From Deltaproteobacteria bacterium (GTDB lineage Bacteria > Desulfobacterota > Deferrimicrobia > Deferrimicrobiales > Deferrimicrobiaceae), in NCBI GenBank assembly GCA_025356865.1, contig JANXQJ010000123.1:1-52930 (forward strand): a stretch of 52,930 nucleotides of DNA. Direction: 5' to 3'. Made by a program: the position numbers and the translations under genes. Shown here in pieces: positions 6,889-16,008 of the stretch. The notes below the pieces were generated by a model that had not been told where the DNA came from, ran no database searches, and saw only the letters and a program-made list of their open reading frames with translations. Every line of letters starts with the position of its first letter. Position 1 is the stretch's first letter.

Positions 6889-8697
6889 GTGTCCGTCCCG
6901 TCCAAAGAAGGACTCGTGCTGCTTTCCGGAAACGAGGCCATCGCGCGCGGCGCATTCGAAGCCGGCGTAAAGGTCGCCTCCGCCTATCCGGGAACGCCCA
7001 GCACCGAAATCCTCGAGAATTTCGCCAGGTACGAAGGCGTCTACGCCGAGTGGGCTCCCAACGAGAAGGTGTCGGTCGAGGTGGCGATCGGCGCTTCGAT
7101 GGCCGGCGTCCGGGCGCTCTCCACCATGAAGCACGTCGGCGTCAACGTCGCGGCCGACCCGATCTTCACCGCCTCCTATACCGGTGTTCGCGGCGGGCTG
7201 GTCATCGTCGCGGCCGACGATCCCGAGATGCACTCCTCCCAGAACGAGCAGGACAGCCGCCACTACGCGGTCGCCGCCAAGATTCCGATGCTCGAGCCGT
7301 CCGATTCGGCCGAGGCGCGCGAATACACGCTGCTCGCATACGAGCTTTCCGAACGGTTCGACACGCCGTTCTTCCTGCGCTCCACGACGCGGATCGCCCA
7401 CGCCAAGGGGGCGGTCAGGCTCGAAGCGCCGGTCGTCCCGCCCGTCGAGCCCGGCATCGTCCGCGATGCGGCCAAGTGGGTGATGCTTCCGGTCCACGCC
7501 AGGTGGCGTCACGGGCTGGTCGAGCAGCGAACGTTGGCACTGGTCGAATACGCCGAGACGTCGGGCATCAACCGGGTCGAGCCGGGCGACCGGTCGCTGG
7601 GCATCATCACCGGCGGCGTTTCCTACCAGTACGTCAAGGAGGCGTTCCCCGCGGCGTCGGTGCTCAAGCTGGGGATGGCCTGGCCGATGCCCGAAAAGAT
7701 GATCCGCGACTTCGCGGCCGGCGTCGACCGGCTGGTCGTCGTCGAGGAGCTCGACCCGCACATCGAGACGCACGTCAAGGCGCTCGGCCTCAAGACGCAC
7801 GGGAAGGATCTCATCCCGATCTGCGGCGAGCTCGACCCCCGGATCGTCCGCGAAGGCATCACCGGGGAAAAGGCGCCCGCGCATTCCCCCGAGCGGGTGC
7901 CCAACCGTCCGCCCAACCTGTGCCCCGGCTGTCCGCACCGCGGCCTGTTCTTCGTGCTCAACAAACTCAAGGCGATCGTTTCGGGCGACATCGGCTGCTA
8001 CACGCTGGCGGCGCTTCCGCCCCTTTCGGCGATGGACCTCTGTGTCTGCATGGGCGCTTCGGTGAGCGCGGCGCACGGGATGGAGAAGGCGCTGGGCAAG
8101 GGGGCGCACGGCCAGGTCGTCGCGGTCATCGGCGACTCGACCTTCCTCCACTCCGGCATCACCGGGCTGATCGACATCGTCTACAACCGGGGCAAATCGA
8201 CGGTCATCATCCTCGACAACGGCATCACCGCGATGACCGGCGCCCAGGAAAACCCGTCGACGGGCAAGACGCTGCAGGGCCAACCCACGCACCGGATCGA
8301 CTTCGTCGCGCTGTGCCGGGCGATCGGCGTCGAGCACGTCTACCCGGTCAACCCGCACGACATGGAAGCCACCGAGGTCGTGCTCCGGCGCGAAATGGCG
8401 CGCGAGGCGCCGTCGGTCGTCATCACGCAGGCATTGTGCGCGCTCCTCCCCGAGCACCGCAGAGCCGAGCGTCCGGTCTACGAAGTGTCGACCGCGGCGT
8501 GCGTCGGCTGCAAGGCGTGCTCGAAACTGGGCTGTCCCGCCATCGAGTGGGTCGCGTACACCCCAGAAGAGGCGGCTGCGGCCGGGAAGAAGTCCGCCCA
8601 AAAAGGGGTGACGCGGATCAACCCGCTGCTGTGCGACGGCTGCGGCCAGTGTCCCCCGCTGTGCAAATTCAATGCAATTCTCGAGAAAAAACGATGA
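6889..8697 (+). CDS. iorA: Indolepyruvate:ferredoxin oxidoreductase, alpha subunit
   Basis: IorA catalyses the reversible ferredoxin-linked oxidative decarboxylation of aryl pyruvates to aryl-acetyl-CoA. The 602-residue protein has the N-terminal pyruvate-binding domain (SAYPGTPSTEILENF), NLCPGCPHRG, and the thiamine-diphosphate motif from GDSTFLHSG to VIILDN. The C-terminal ferredoxin domain has CVGCKACSKLGCP (C538, C541, C544, C549) and CDGCGQCPPLC (C582, C585, C588, C592), so two clusters are likely. The start is a GTG at 6889, 7 nt after AAGGGG; the ATG at 6873 is in another frame. The stop overlaps iorB by 4 bp. A -10-like TACAAT at 6858-6863 lacks a good -35. It heads the Liv/PaaK module. 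Confidence 0.95.
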   Translation: MSVPSKEGLVLLSGNEAIARGAFEAGVKVASAYPGTPSTEILENFARYEGVYAEWAPNEKVSVEVAIGASMAGVRALSTMKHVGVNVAADPIFTASYTGVRGGLVIVAADDPEMHSSQNEQDSRHYAVAAKIPMLEPSDSAEAREYTLLAYELSERFDTPFFLRSTTRIAHAKGAVRLEAPVVPPVEPGIVRDAAKWVMLPVHARWRHGLVEQRTLALVEYAETSGINRVEPGDRSLGIITGGVSYQYVKEAFPAASVLKLGMAWPMPEKMIRDFAAGVDRLVVVEELDPHIETHVKALGLKTHGKDLIPICGELDPRIVREGITGEKAPAHSPERVPNRPPNLCPGCPHRGLFFVLNKLKAIVSGDIGCYTLAALPPLSAMDLCVCMGASVSAAHGMEKALGKGAHGQVVAVIGDSTFLHSGITGLIDIVYNRGKSTVIILDNGITAMTGAQENPSTGKTLQGQPTHRIDFVALCRAIGVEHVYPVNPHDMEATEVVLRREMAREAPSVVITQALCALLPEHRRAERPVYEVSTAACVGCKACSKLGCPAIEWVAYTPEEAAAAGKKSAQKGVTRINPLLCDGCGQCPPLCKFNAILEKKR

Positions 8698-9296
8698 GCG
8701 TAAAAAGCGGCAACATCTTCCTGGCGGGTGTCGGCGGACAGGGCACGCTCCTCGCGTCCGAGCTTTTGTCCGAGGCGTTCCTCCTCGCCGGCCACGACGT
8801 GAAAAATAGCGAGGTGCACGGCATGGCCCAACGGGGCGGCGCCGTGACCACGCACATCCGGTTCGGTCCCAAAGTCTATTCTCCCCTGATCGAGCCGGGT
8901 TGCGCCGACCTGCTCGTCGCCTTCGAAAAGATGGAGGCGCTCCGCTTCGTCCACTACCTGGCGCCGGGCGGCGTCGTGGTTGCCAACACGCAGGAGATCC
9001 AGCCCCCATCCGTCCTGCGAGGGCTCGAACTTTATCCGGGCGACATCGAGGAGCGCCTGCGCGCCGCGGCCGGCCGGTTGTTCCTGGTCGACGCGCTTTC
9101 GGCGGCGCTGGCCTTGAAGGAGGTCCGGGCGGTCAACGTCGTGATGGTGGCTGCGGCGTCGCACTTCCTGCCGCTCCCCGCGCAGGCCTACGAAGATGCG
9201 CTGAAATTGCGGCTTCCGGCGAAGATCCTCGACGTGAACGTCGCCGCCTTCCGGGCGGGGCGCGAGTTGCTATCCCCCACAGGAGGGGCCGCATGA
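8694..9296 (+). CDS. iorB: Indolepyruvate:ferredoxin oxidoreductase, beta subunit
   Basis: This 200-residue protein is the gamma-type subunit partner of IorA. The motifs [17 protein letters not shown] at the N-terminus and [20 protein letters not shown] are diagnostic of 2-oxoacid:ferredoxin oxidoreductase gamma-type domains and provide the CoA/TPP-proximal part of the heterodimer. It overlaps iorA and the following paaK by 4 bp each (ATGA), so stoichiometric, coupled translation is expected. Both subunits are full length and nothing is missing. Confidence 0.94.
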   Translation: MSVKSGNIFLAGVGGQGTLLASELLSEAFLLAGHDVKNSEVHGMAQRGGAVTTHIRFGPKVYSPLIEPGCADLLVAFEKMEALRFVHYLAPGGVVVANTQEIQPPSVLRGLELYPGDIEERLRAAAGRLFLVDALSAALALKEVRAVNVVMVAAASHFLPLPAQAYEDALKLRLPAKILDVNVAAFRAGRELLSPTGGAA

Positions 9297-10594
9297 TCTG
9301 GAACGACGAATTCGAGACGCTGCCGCGCGAGGCGCTCCAGGCGCTGCAGCTCAAGCGGTTGCGCGACATGGTCGACCGCGTCTTCTCCACGGTGCCGTTC
9401 TACCGGTCGAAACTCTCCGATGCGGGCTACGTGCCGGGGGCGATCCGGACGCTGACCGACCTGGCCGCGCTTCCCTTCACCACCAAGGAAGACCTTCGCG
9501 TCACCTATCCGTTCGGCCTCTTCGCCGAGCCGATGGAGCGGGTCGTCCGGATCCACGCCTCGTCGGGCACGACCGGCAAGCCGGTCGTCGTCGGCTACAC
9601 AAAGAAGGACATCGACACCTGGTCCGAGCTGATGGCGCGCACGCTGTCGTGCGGCCACGCGACCCACCGGGACGTCATCCAGATCGCCTACGGCTACGGG
9701 CTGTTCACCGGCGGCCTGGGCGCCCACTACGGCGCCGAGAAGCTGGGCGGCACCGTCATCCCGATGTCGGGCGGCAACAACAAGCGCCAGATCATGCTCA
9801 TGCAGGATTTCCGCTCGACCGTCCTGATGTCCACGCCTTCCTACGCGCTCAACCTGGCCGAGATCATGGGCGAGGAGGGGGTCGATCCCGAGACGCTCGC
9901 GCTGCGGGTCGGCTTCTTCGGCGCCGAGCCGTGGAGCGAGGCGATGCGCGCCGAGATCGAGAAGAAGCTCAAGATCGACGCCATCGACATCTACGGCCTC
10001 TCCGAGGTGATGGGCCCCGGCGTCGCCTCCGAATGCCTCGAGGAAAAACACGGGCTCCACGTGTTCGAGGACCATTTCATCCCCGAGATCATCGACCCGG
10101 CGACCGGCGGCGTGCTTCCGTGGGGCGAAACGGGCGAACTGGTCTTCACCACGATCACGAAGGAAGCGTTCCCGGTCATCCGGTACCGCACGCGCGACAT
10201 CTCGCGCCTCATCCCGGAGCCGTGCCGGTGCGGCCGCACCCACGTCCGGATGGAGCGCGTCTCGGGCCGCACCGACGACATGCTCATCATCCGCGGCGTC
10301 AACGTATTCCCGTCGCAGATCGAGTCGGTGCTGATGGCGGTCGAGGGCGTCGAGCCGCACTACCAGCTGATCGTCTCGCGCGAGGAATCGCTCGATGTCC
10401 TCGAGGTGCAGGTCGAGGTCGAGGAGGCGATCTTCTCCGACACGATCCGGGCGCTCGAGACGCTGTCGCGTCGCGTCGAGCACACGATCAAGGACCTGCT
10501 CGGCGTGTCGTGCAAGGTCAAGCTCGTCGAGCCCAAGTCGATCCAGCGCAGCGAAGGCAAGGCCAAGCGCGTGATCGACAACCGCAAACTGTAA
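9293..10594 (+). CDS. paaK: Phenylacetate-CoA ligase, AMP-forming (copy 1)
   Basis: This 433-residue ANL-superfamily ligase makes aryl-acetyl-CoA from arylacetate, ATP and CoA. Motifs seen are the ATP-binding [16 protein letters not shown] near residue 90, [15 protein letters not shown] in the middle, [12 protein letters not shown], and the C-terminal [20 protein letters not shown] hinge with the catalytic lysine region [11 protein letters not shown] at the end. A strong Shine-Dalgarno AGGAGGGG (9281-9288) precedes the ATG. It is coupled to iorB. In this position it could feed arylacetates to IOR running reductively (salvage into aromatic amino acids) or act on IOR products; sequence does not decide the direction. 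Confidence 0.93.
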   Translation: MIWNDEFETLPREALQALQLKRLRDMVDRVFSTVPFYRSKLSDAGYVPGAIRTLTDLAALPFTTKEDLRVTYPFGLFAEPMERVVRIHASSGTTGKPVVVGYTKKDIDTWSELMARTLSCGHATHRDVIQIAYGYGLFTGGLGAHYGAEKLGGTVIPMSGGNNKRQIMLMQDFRSTVLMSTPSYALNLAEIMGEEGVDPETLALRVGFFGAEPWSEAMRAEIEKKLKIDAIDIYGLSEVMGPGVASECLEEKHGLHVFEDHFIPEIIDPATGGVLPWGETGELVFTTITKEAFPVIRYRTRDISRLIPEPCRCGRTHVRMERVSGRTDDMLIIRGVNVFPSQIESVLMAVEGVEPHYQLIVSREESLDVLEVQVEVEEAIFSDTIRALETLSRRVEHTIKDLLGVSCKVKLVEPKSIQRSEGKAKRVIDNRKL

Positions 10595-10601
10595 CGCGCG
10601 G

Positions 10602-10799
10602 GGGGGAGCCGATCGGCCGTCGGGCGCTCGGGCGTCCCGTGTACCCCTTTCCGGGGGACGGTTTGCTCCCGCATCCATGCGCTCGCGGCGCCTCGGGTGG
10701 GCAGGCTCGCGGCGCCATCCATGGCGCCCAAGAACGCTCGGCCCACACGCCCCCGGAAAAGGGCACCCGGGCCGCTTCCGCTCGGGGGAGCCGATCGGC
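10602..10799 (+). repeat. Direct-repeat-flanked segment with internal inverted repeat
   Basis: The 16-bp sequence GGGGGAGCCGATCGGC occurs at 10602-10617 and again at 10784-10799. Between them lies an inverted pair (10635-10648 and 10750-10764, one extra A) and an inner GGCGCCATCCATGGCGCC palindrome. The arrangement resembles a small non-autonomous mobile unit or a duplication scar. No transposase is nearby and the 16-bp repeat is itself half palindromic (GCCGATCGGC). Confidence 0.5.
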
Positions 10800-11093
10800 G
10801 TTACCTCCGGCGTAAGCCCAAGCGGTGCCGGATGCGCGCTCGACTGCCAACTGCAAGTTGCAGTTCTACGCCCGGTGCGCAGGGCTCCGGGTGCGCGAAT
10901 CAGGGGGCCTCCCGCTTCCCGGCGTAGGGGGGGCTTTAAATGAGGCGAAGGCCGGCAGTTGTCCCGCGTCCCGGATCCCGCCACGGTGGCGCGCGATACC
11001 GGATGCCCTCTGCTTCCGTAGCGGAGCGGGACGGGGGAGCGAGACCCGATTTTCCGTATCGGAGCTCCGCAGAGAGCGCCGAGCGCATAGCGA

Positions 11094-11176
11094 GGATGAG
11101 GCGCGATGGATGGCGCCGAAAGCGAACGAAGGCCGCCGGCGGAGCATGCTTCCGGATGAAGCATGCGTGAGCCGGT
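11094..11176 (+). repeat. Dispersed hairpin repeat, copy 1
   Basis: The conserved 5' arm CGAAGGCCGCCGGCGGAGC (11127-11145) and 3' arm GCGTGAGCCGGT (11165-11176) are separated by 19 nt. In this copy they make a perfect hairpin: GCATGCTTC (11144-11152), CGGAT loop, GAAGCATGC (11158-11166). The same two arms with another 19-nt insert occur in reverse orientation at 51316-51365. A looser upstream match (GGATG.AGGCGCG, then GGCGCC) extends the similarity to about 83 nt. Confidence 0.7.
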
Positions 11177-11292
11177 GAGCGAAGTGCCGGTGGATAGAAG
11201 TGTTGCGGCTGTCAACGGAGGCGAACGGCCCCCTCCCGCGTAGCCTAGGATTCAGGGGCATCCGATTCGAACGAGATACTGGAGGTGGCGCG

Positions 11293-11724
11293 ATGAAGGT
11301 CGAGCAGATATCGATATTCCTCGAGAACAAGTCGGGGCGGCTGGCCGAGGTGACGGCGACGCTGGCGGAGGCGGGGGTCAACATCCGGGCGCTCTCGCTG
11401 GCCGACACGGCCGACTTCGGCATCCTGCGGCTGATCGTCAACGATTCGGCGAAAGCACGCGACGTGCTCAAGGCGGGCGGTTTCACGGTGGGCAAGAACG
11501 AAGTGGTCGCGCTCGAGGTTCCCGACAACCCGGGGGGGCTCTCCGGCATCCTCCGGCTGCTCGACGGGGCGGGGATCAACGTCGAATACATGTACGCCTT
11601 CGTCCAGCGGTCGGGCGACAACGCGATCATCATCTTCCGCTTCGACGAGATCGACAAGGCGATCGAGACGCTCACGCAGGCGGGCGTCCGGGTGCTCAAG
11701 GGCGAGGAAGTCTACGCGCTCTGA
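11293..11724 (+). CDS. Tandem ACT-domain protein (amino-acid sensor)
   Basis: This 143-residue protein consists of two ACT domains and nothing else. The first begins [18 protein letters not shown] with [13 protein letters not shown]; the second has [27 protein letters not shown] domains bind amino acids, usually at dimer interfaces. Stand-alone double-ACT proteins of this size are common next to ior/paaK and liv genes in anaerobes, and their partner is not established. It probably senses a branched-chain or aromatic amino acid and modulates an enzyme or transporter of the module (inference). The ATG at 11293 follows GGAGGTGG. A longer frame from 11200 would run into the repeat region and is not supported. 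No DNA-binding or catalytic domain is attached. Confidence 0.85.
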   Translation: MKVEQISIFLENKSGRLAEVTATLAEAGVNIRALSLADTADFGILRLIVNDSAKARDVLKAGGFTVGKNEVVALEVPDNPGGLSGILRLLDGAGINVEYMYAFVQRSGDNAIIIFRFDEIDKAIETLTQAGVRVLKGEEVYAL

Positions 11725-11794
11725 CGACGGATTTGGCTTGGGGACGAACCGCCCTTTTCGGGGCGGATATCGCAATGTACGGGAGGAGAAGGCG

Positions 11795-12943
11795 ATGAAA
11801 GGCATGAAACTGGTTCTGGCGGCGATGCTGGGGGGCGCGCTGCTCTTCGGGGGGACGGCTTTCGCGAACGAGCCGATCAAGATCGGGGCGATCTTCTCGG
11901 TCACGGGTCCGGCCGCGTTCCTGGGCGAGCCCGAGCGCAACACGGTCAAGATGATGGAAGAAGAGATCAACAAGGCGGGCGGCCTGCTGGGGCGCAAGAT
12001 CGAGGTCGTCGTCTACGACGACGAGAGCGACGCGACCAAGGCGGTCACCGCGATCGACCGGCTGATCAAGAAGGACCGGGTGGTCGCGATCATCGGGCCG
12101 AGCACCTCGGGCAACACGCTGGCGATCATCTCCAAGGTCGAGGAGGCGAAGATCCCGCTGGTTTCGTGCGCGTCCGCCAAGAAGATCAACCTGCCGGTCA
12201 AGAAGTACGTGTTCAAGACGGCGCAGAGCGACGCGATCTTCGTCAAGAAGATCTACCAGCACGCGAAGAAGAGCGGATGGACAAAGGTGGCGCTCCTCTC
12301 GGCTTCCGACGCCTACGGTTCCGCCGGGCGCGAAGACCTCAAGGAACTGGCCGCGCAATTCGGCGTCACGGTCGTGGCCGACGAGGTGTTCGGACCGAAA
12401 GACACCGACATGACGGCCCAGCTGACCAAGATCAAGGGGACGGCGGCACAGGCGATCATCTGCTGGGGCACCAATCCCGGGCCGGCGGTCATCGCGCGCA
12501 ACCGGACGCAGCTCGGCATCAAGACGCCGCTCTACATGAGCCAGGGCGTCGCCTCCAAGAAGTTCATCGAACTGGCGGGGAAGGAAAACGCCGAGGGGAT
12601 CTTCCTGCCTGCCGGCCGGTTGCTCGTCGAGGACCAGATCGATCCCAAGCACCCGCAGAAGAAGGTGCTCGCCGGCTACATCAGGGACTACGAAGGCAAG
12701 TTCAAGGGGGGCGTGTCGGCCTTCGGCGGTCACGCGTTCGACGCCATGAACCTGCTCGAGATGGCGATCCGCAACGGCAAATCCGCGGAGCCAGAAACGA
12801 TCCGGGACCAGATCGAGAAGATTCGCGCCTTCTGGGGCGCGGGCGGCGAGTTCAACCTGTCGGCGGCGGACCACAGCGGGCTGACCGAGGACTCGATGGT
12901 GATGGTCAAGATCGTCAAGGGCGACTGGGACCTGATCAAGTAA
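11795..12943 (+). CDS. livK: Branched-chain amino-acid ABC transporter, substrate-binding protein (copy 1)
   Basis: This is a 382-residue type I periplasmic binding protein. A signal peptide is clear: KLVLAAMLGGALLFGGTAFA, with cleavage after AFA. The mature part starts IKIGAIFSVTGPAAFLGEPE, the usual LivK N-terminus, and has GLLGRKIEVVVYDDESD and the hinge segment GPKDTDMTAQLTKIK. The Shine-Dalgarno GGGAGGAG precedes the ATG at 11795. A same-length paralogue follows 29 bp downstream. By eye the two are about three quarters identical, and differences cluster in pocket-facing segments (CASAKKINLP here against CAAAIDIVLP). The ligand is probably a branched or aromatic amino acid or related acid; it cannot be fixed from sequence. 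Confidence 0.92.
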   Translation: MKGMKLVLAAMLGGALLFGGTAFANEPIKIGAIFSVTGPAAFLGEPERNTVKMMEEEINKAGGLLGRKIEVVVYDDESDATKAVTAIDRLIKKDRVVAIIGPSTSGNTLAIISKVEEAKIPLVSCASAKKINLPVKKYVFKTAQSDAIFVKKIYQHAKKSGWTKVALLSASDAYGSAGREDLKELAAQFGVTVVADEVFGPKDTDMTAQLTKIKGTAAQAIICWGTNPGPAVIARNRTQLGIKTPLYMSQGVASKKFIELAGKENAEGIFLPAGRLLVEDQIDPKHPQKKVLAGYIRDYEGKFKGGVSAFGGHAFDAMNLLEMAIRNGKSAEPETIRDQIEKIRAFWGAGGEFNLSAADHSGLTEDSMVMVKIVKGDWDLIK

Positions 12944-12972
12944 CCGACAATTCAGGCAATGGGAGGAATGAG

Positions 12973-14121
12973 ATGAAGGGGATGAAACTGTTTTCGGCGG
13001 CGTTGCTGGGGGGCGCGCTGCTTTTCGGGGGCGTTGCCATCGCGTCCGAGCCGATCAAGATCGGTGCGATTTTTTCGGTGACGGGGCCCGCGGCATTTCT
13101 CGGCGAGCCCGAACGCAACACGGCCAAGATGCTCGAGGAAGAGATCAACAAGGCGGGCGGACTGCTCGGCCGCAAGATCGAGGTCGTGGTCTACGACGAC
13201 GAGAGCGATCCCACCAAGGCGGTGACCGCGGTCGACCGGCTGATCAAGAAGGACAAGGTCGTCGCGATCATCGGCCCCAGCACGACGGGCAGCACGCTGG
13301 CAATCGCTTCCAAGGTCGAAGAGGCGAAGGTGCCGCTGGTATCGTGCGCGGCCGCGATCGACATCGTCCTGCCCGTTCGCAAGTTCGTGTTCAAGACGCC
13401 GCAGAGCGACCTGCTCGCGGTGAAGCATATCTACCGTCACGCGAAAAAGAACGGCATCTCCAAGGTTGCGATCCTGACCGCGTCCGATGCGTTCGGCTCG
13501 GCGGGCCGGAAGGAACTCAAGGAACTGGCCGGCAAGTCCGAGATGACGATCGTCTCCGACGAGGTTTTCGGGCCGAAAGACACCGACATGAACGCGCAAC
13601 TCACCAAGATCAAGGGGACGGGGGCACAGGCGATCATCTGCTGGGGCACCAACCCGGGTCCCGCGGTCATCGCGCGCAACCGGAAGCAGCTCGGCATCAC
13701 GATGCCGCTCTACATGAGCCACGGCGTGGCGTCCAACAAGTTCATCGAGCTGGCCGGGAAAGAGAACGCCGAGGGGATCGTGCTTCCCGCGGGGCGGCTG
13801 GTCGTCGACGAACAGGTGGCGGCGAACCATCCGCAGAAGAAGCTGCTCACCTCGTACGTGAAAGATTACGAGACGCGGTTCAAGGTCCCGGTTTCCTCGT
13901 TCGGGGGATACTCCTGGGACGCGCTTTCGCTGGTTGCGCAGGCGATCCGGGCCGGCAAGTCCGCGGAGTCCGCCGCGATCCGCGATTCGCTCGAAAAGAC
14001 CAAGGGCTACGTGGGTACGACGGGCGAGTTCACCTTCACGCCGGCGGATCACAACGGGCTGACGGAAGAAGCGTTCGTGATGGTCAAGATCACCAAAGGC
14101 GGATGGGAGATGCTCAAGTAA
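12973..14121 (+). CDS. livK: Branched-chain amino-acid ABC transporter, substrate-binding protein (copy 2)
   Basis: This is a 382-residue paralogue of the preceding gene, with its own signal peptide (cleavage after AIA) and an identical mature start, EPIKIGAIFSVTG. The duplication is full length and the Shine-Dalgarno GGGAGGAATG is retained. Substitutions relative to copy 1 are scattered, but dense around residues 125-145 and in the C-terminal lobe (SSFGGYSWDALS against SAFGGHAFDAMN), consistent with a different ligand preference. The stop is directly abutted by the livH GTG. One permease/ATPase set therefore probably serves two binding proteins, as with LivJ and LivK in E. coli. Confidence 0.92.
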   Translation: MKGMKLFSAALLGGALLFGGVAIASEPIKIGAIFSVTGPAAFLGEPERNTAKMLEEEINKAGGLLGRKIEVVVYDDESDPTKAVTAVDRLIKKDKVVAIIGPSTTGSTLAIASKVEEAKVPLVSCAAAIDIVLPVRKFVFKTPQSDLLAVKHIYRHAKKNGISKVAILTASDAFGSAGRKELKELAGKSEMTIVSDEVFGPKDTDMNAQLTKIKGTGAQAIICWGTNPGPAVIARNRKQLGITMPLYMSHGVASNKFIELAGKENAEGIVLPAGRLVVDEQVAANHPQKKLLTSYVKDYETRFKVPVSSFGGYSWDALSLVAQAIRAGKSAESAAIRDSLEKTKGYVGTTGEFTFTPADHNGLTEEAFVMVKITKGGWEMLK

Positions 14122-15003
14122 GTGCCGTTCTCCTCGATCCTGCAATTCATCGTTTCCGGGGTGACCGTGGGCGCCACGTACGGGCTCACGGCCCTCGGAT
14201 TCACGATGATCTACAACACGACCGGCATCATCAACTTCGCCCAGGGCGAATTCGTCATGCTGGGCGGGATGCTGGCGGTGTTCTCGATGAAATGGGGGGG
14301 GCTGCCGCTCCCCGTGGCGGTGCCCCTTTCCGTTCTGCTCGTGACCGCCGTGGGCGTGGGGGTCGACCGGTTGACCATCCGTCCGATGCGCGGAAGGCCC
14401 ACCGTATCGCTCGTCATCGTGACGATCGGCGTCGCGATCCTGCTGCGCGGGGGGGCGATGCTGCTGTTCGGCAAGGACACCCATTCGCTGCCTCCGTTTT
14501 CGGAAGGGCCCGCGATTCCGATCGGCGGCGCGGCGTTGCTCCCGCAGAGCATCTGGGTCCTCGGGATCACCCTGGCGGTGCTGGTCGCCATGAAGCTGTT
14601 CTTCGACCGGACGATCACCGGAAAGGCGATGCTCGCCTGCGCCTGCGACCGGAAGGCCGCGTCGCTCATGGGGATCAACGTCGACGTGATGGTGACGGTC
14701 TCGTTCGCGTTTTCCGCACTCGTGGGGGCGCTGGGCGGCGTGATCCTGGCGCCGATCACGCTGACGGCGTACGACGTCGGCATCCTGCTGGGTCTCAAAG
14801 GGTTCGCCGCCTGCATCCTCGGCGGGCTCGGAAACCCGTTCGGCGCGGTGGCGGGCGGCCTCATCATCGGCGTCCTCGAATCGCTGGGCGCCGGTTTCCT
14901 CTCCTCGGGCTACAAGGACGCGATCGCGTTCGTCATCCTGCTGGCGCTTCTTTTCCTGCGCCCCTCGGGCCTGTTCGGCAAGGCGTCGGCGGACAGGGTA
15001 TAG
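14122..15003 (+). CDS. livH: Branched-chain amino-acid ABC transporter permease LivH
   Basis: This 293-residue membrane protein has about eight hydrophobic segments and family motifs GATYGLTALGFTMIYNTTGIINFAQGEF near the N-terminus. The C-terminal GGLGNPFGAVAGGLIIGVLE matches the loop that contacts the ATPase. The GTG start follows the livK2 TAA without a gap, and no separate Shine-Dalgarno is evident, so re-initiation is likely. It pairs with LivM to form the transmembrane channel. Confidence 0.94.
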   Translation: MPFSSILQFIVSGVTVGATYGLTALGFTMIYNTTGIINFAQGEFVMLGGMLAVFSMKWGGLPLPVAVPLSVLLVTAVGVGVDRLTIRPMRGRPTVSLVIVTIGVAILLRGGAMLLFGKDTHSLPPFSEGPAIPIGGAALLPQSIWVLGITLAVLVAMKLFFDRTITGKAMLACACDRKAASLMGINVDVMVTVSFAFSALVGALGGVILAPITLTAYDVGILLGLKGFAACILGGLGNPFGAVAGGLIIGVLESLGAGFLSSGYKDAIAFVILLALLFLRPSGLFGKASADRV

Positions 15004-15012
15004 GACGCAACG

Positions 15013-16008
15013 ATGTCGTCCATCCGTGAAACGAGTTCGGCGCCGGGACTGGCGCTCTTCGCGGCGGCCATCGTGGCCGCGCCGTTCCTGCTGCCCGATT
15101 ACTACCAGTCGGTCCTGATCGTCGCGGGATTGTTCGCAATCCTCTCGATGGGGCTCAACCTGCTGATGGGATACGCCGGGCAGATCTCGCTCGGGCACGC
15201 GGCGTTCTACGGCCTGTCGGCTTACGCGAGCGGCATCCTGACCACGACTTTTCACTGGCCCGTGCCGGCCGGAATCGCGGCTGGGGTGGTGCTGTCGGGC
15301 GTCACGGCCGCGCTGATCGGGATTCCCACGCTCAAGCTCAAGGGGCACTACCTCGCGATGGGGACGCTGGGCTTCGGCGTCATCGTCTACATCGTCTTCA
15401 ACGAGGCGGTCGCCCTGACGGCCGGGCCTTCCGGCTTGACGGGAATCCCCCGTCTCTCGGCATTCGGAAAGATCTTCTCGACCGACCGGGAATATTATTT
15501 CGTCGTATGGGGGACGGTCTTCCTGCTCTTCGTCCTTGCCCGAAATCTCGTCCGGTCCCGCATGGGGCGGGCGCTTCGGGCGATCCATACAAGCGAGTCG
15601 GCGGCGTCCGTGCTCGGCATCGACGTCGCCCGCTACAAGGCTTTCGTCTTCGTCCTCTCGGCGGTCTACGCCGGGATCGCGGGTGCGCTTTACGCCCACT
15701 TCGTCACCTTCATCTCGCCGGGCTCGTTCAGTTTTCACGCATCCACCCAGGTCGTGACCATGGTCGTCCTGGGCGGGATGGCGTCGCTGTGGGGTGCGGT
15801 CGCGGGGGCCGTGTTCCTGACCGTGCTGCCCGAGTGGCTGCGGGCGATCGAGGATTACGACATCCTGGTCTACGGCGCGATCCTGGTCCTGACCATGCGC
15901 TTTCTCCCCGGCGGGCTGGCCGAAGGGGTCGAACGGGTCCTTTCCGCCCTGGCGTCGATCTTTCGGGGCAAGGCGAAGGCTTCGGGCGGGGAAGGGAAAA
16001 AGCCGTGA
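15013..16008 (+). CDS. livM: Branched-chain amino-acid ABC transporter permease LivM
   Basis: This 331-residue permease has the typical LivM features: SMGLNLLMGYAGQISLGHAAFYGLSAY in the first third, TLKLKGHYLAMGTLGFG, and GGMASLWGAVAGAVFLTVLPE near the C-terminus (the EAA-like loop). About nine membrane segments are predicted. The ATG at 15013 lies 9 bp after livH, preceded by AGGA. Its TGA overlaps the livG GTG by 4 bp. The lysine-rich C-terminus (KAKASGGEGKKP) is an ordinary cytoplasmic tail. Confidence 0.94.
   Translation: MSSIRETSSAPGLALFAAAIVAAPFLLPDYYQSVLIVAGLFAILSMGLNLLMGYAGQISLGHAAFYGLSAYASGILTTTFHWPVPAGIAAGVVLSGVTAALIGIPTLKLKGHYLAMGTLGFGVIVYIVFNEAVALTAGPSGLTGIPRLSAFGKIFSTDREYYFVVWGTVFLLFVLARNLVRSRMGRALRAIHTSESAASVLGIDVARYKAFVFVLSAVYAGIAGALYAHFVTFISPGSFSFHASTQVVTMVVLGGMASLWGAVAGAVFLTVLPEWLRAIEDYDILVYGAILVLTMRFLPGGLAEGVERVLSALASIFRGKAKASGGEGKKP

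Larger units (their letters stand above)
10595..11292 (+). other. 698-bp noncoding, repeat-rich spacer inside the ior/liv module
   Basis: No frame here reads like protein; the short ORFs are Arg/Pro/Ser-rich translations of GC repeats. Structure I can see includes a 16-bp direct repeat 182 bp apart (10602 and 10784). An inverted pair CCCCTTTCCGGGGG (10635-10648) faces CCCCCGGAAAAGGGC (10750-10764). There are repeated GGCGCC and ATGGATG blocks, and a 17-nt palindrome AACTGCAAGTTGCAGTT (10849-10865). One copy of a dispersed hairpin repeat lies at 11094-11176. The spacer separates paaK from the ACT gene in what would otherwise be an uninterrupted operon. I find no convincing promoter or U-tract terminator in it. 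Confidence 0.75.

Noticed and set aside
10677..10943. Short ORFs in the 698-bp spacer
   Set aside because: Arg/Pro-rich translations of repeats with overlapping frames and no Shine-Dalgarno; not supported as genes.
11255..11280. Possible tRNA T-arm (GATTCGAAC)
   Set aside because: No matching acceptor, D-arm or anticodon arm can be formed around it.
11200..11292. N-terminal extension of the ACT gene
   Set aside because: It would translate the spacer next to the repeat; a Shine-Dalgarno lies before the ATG at 11293 and the ACT fold starts there.
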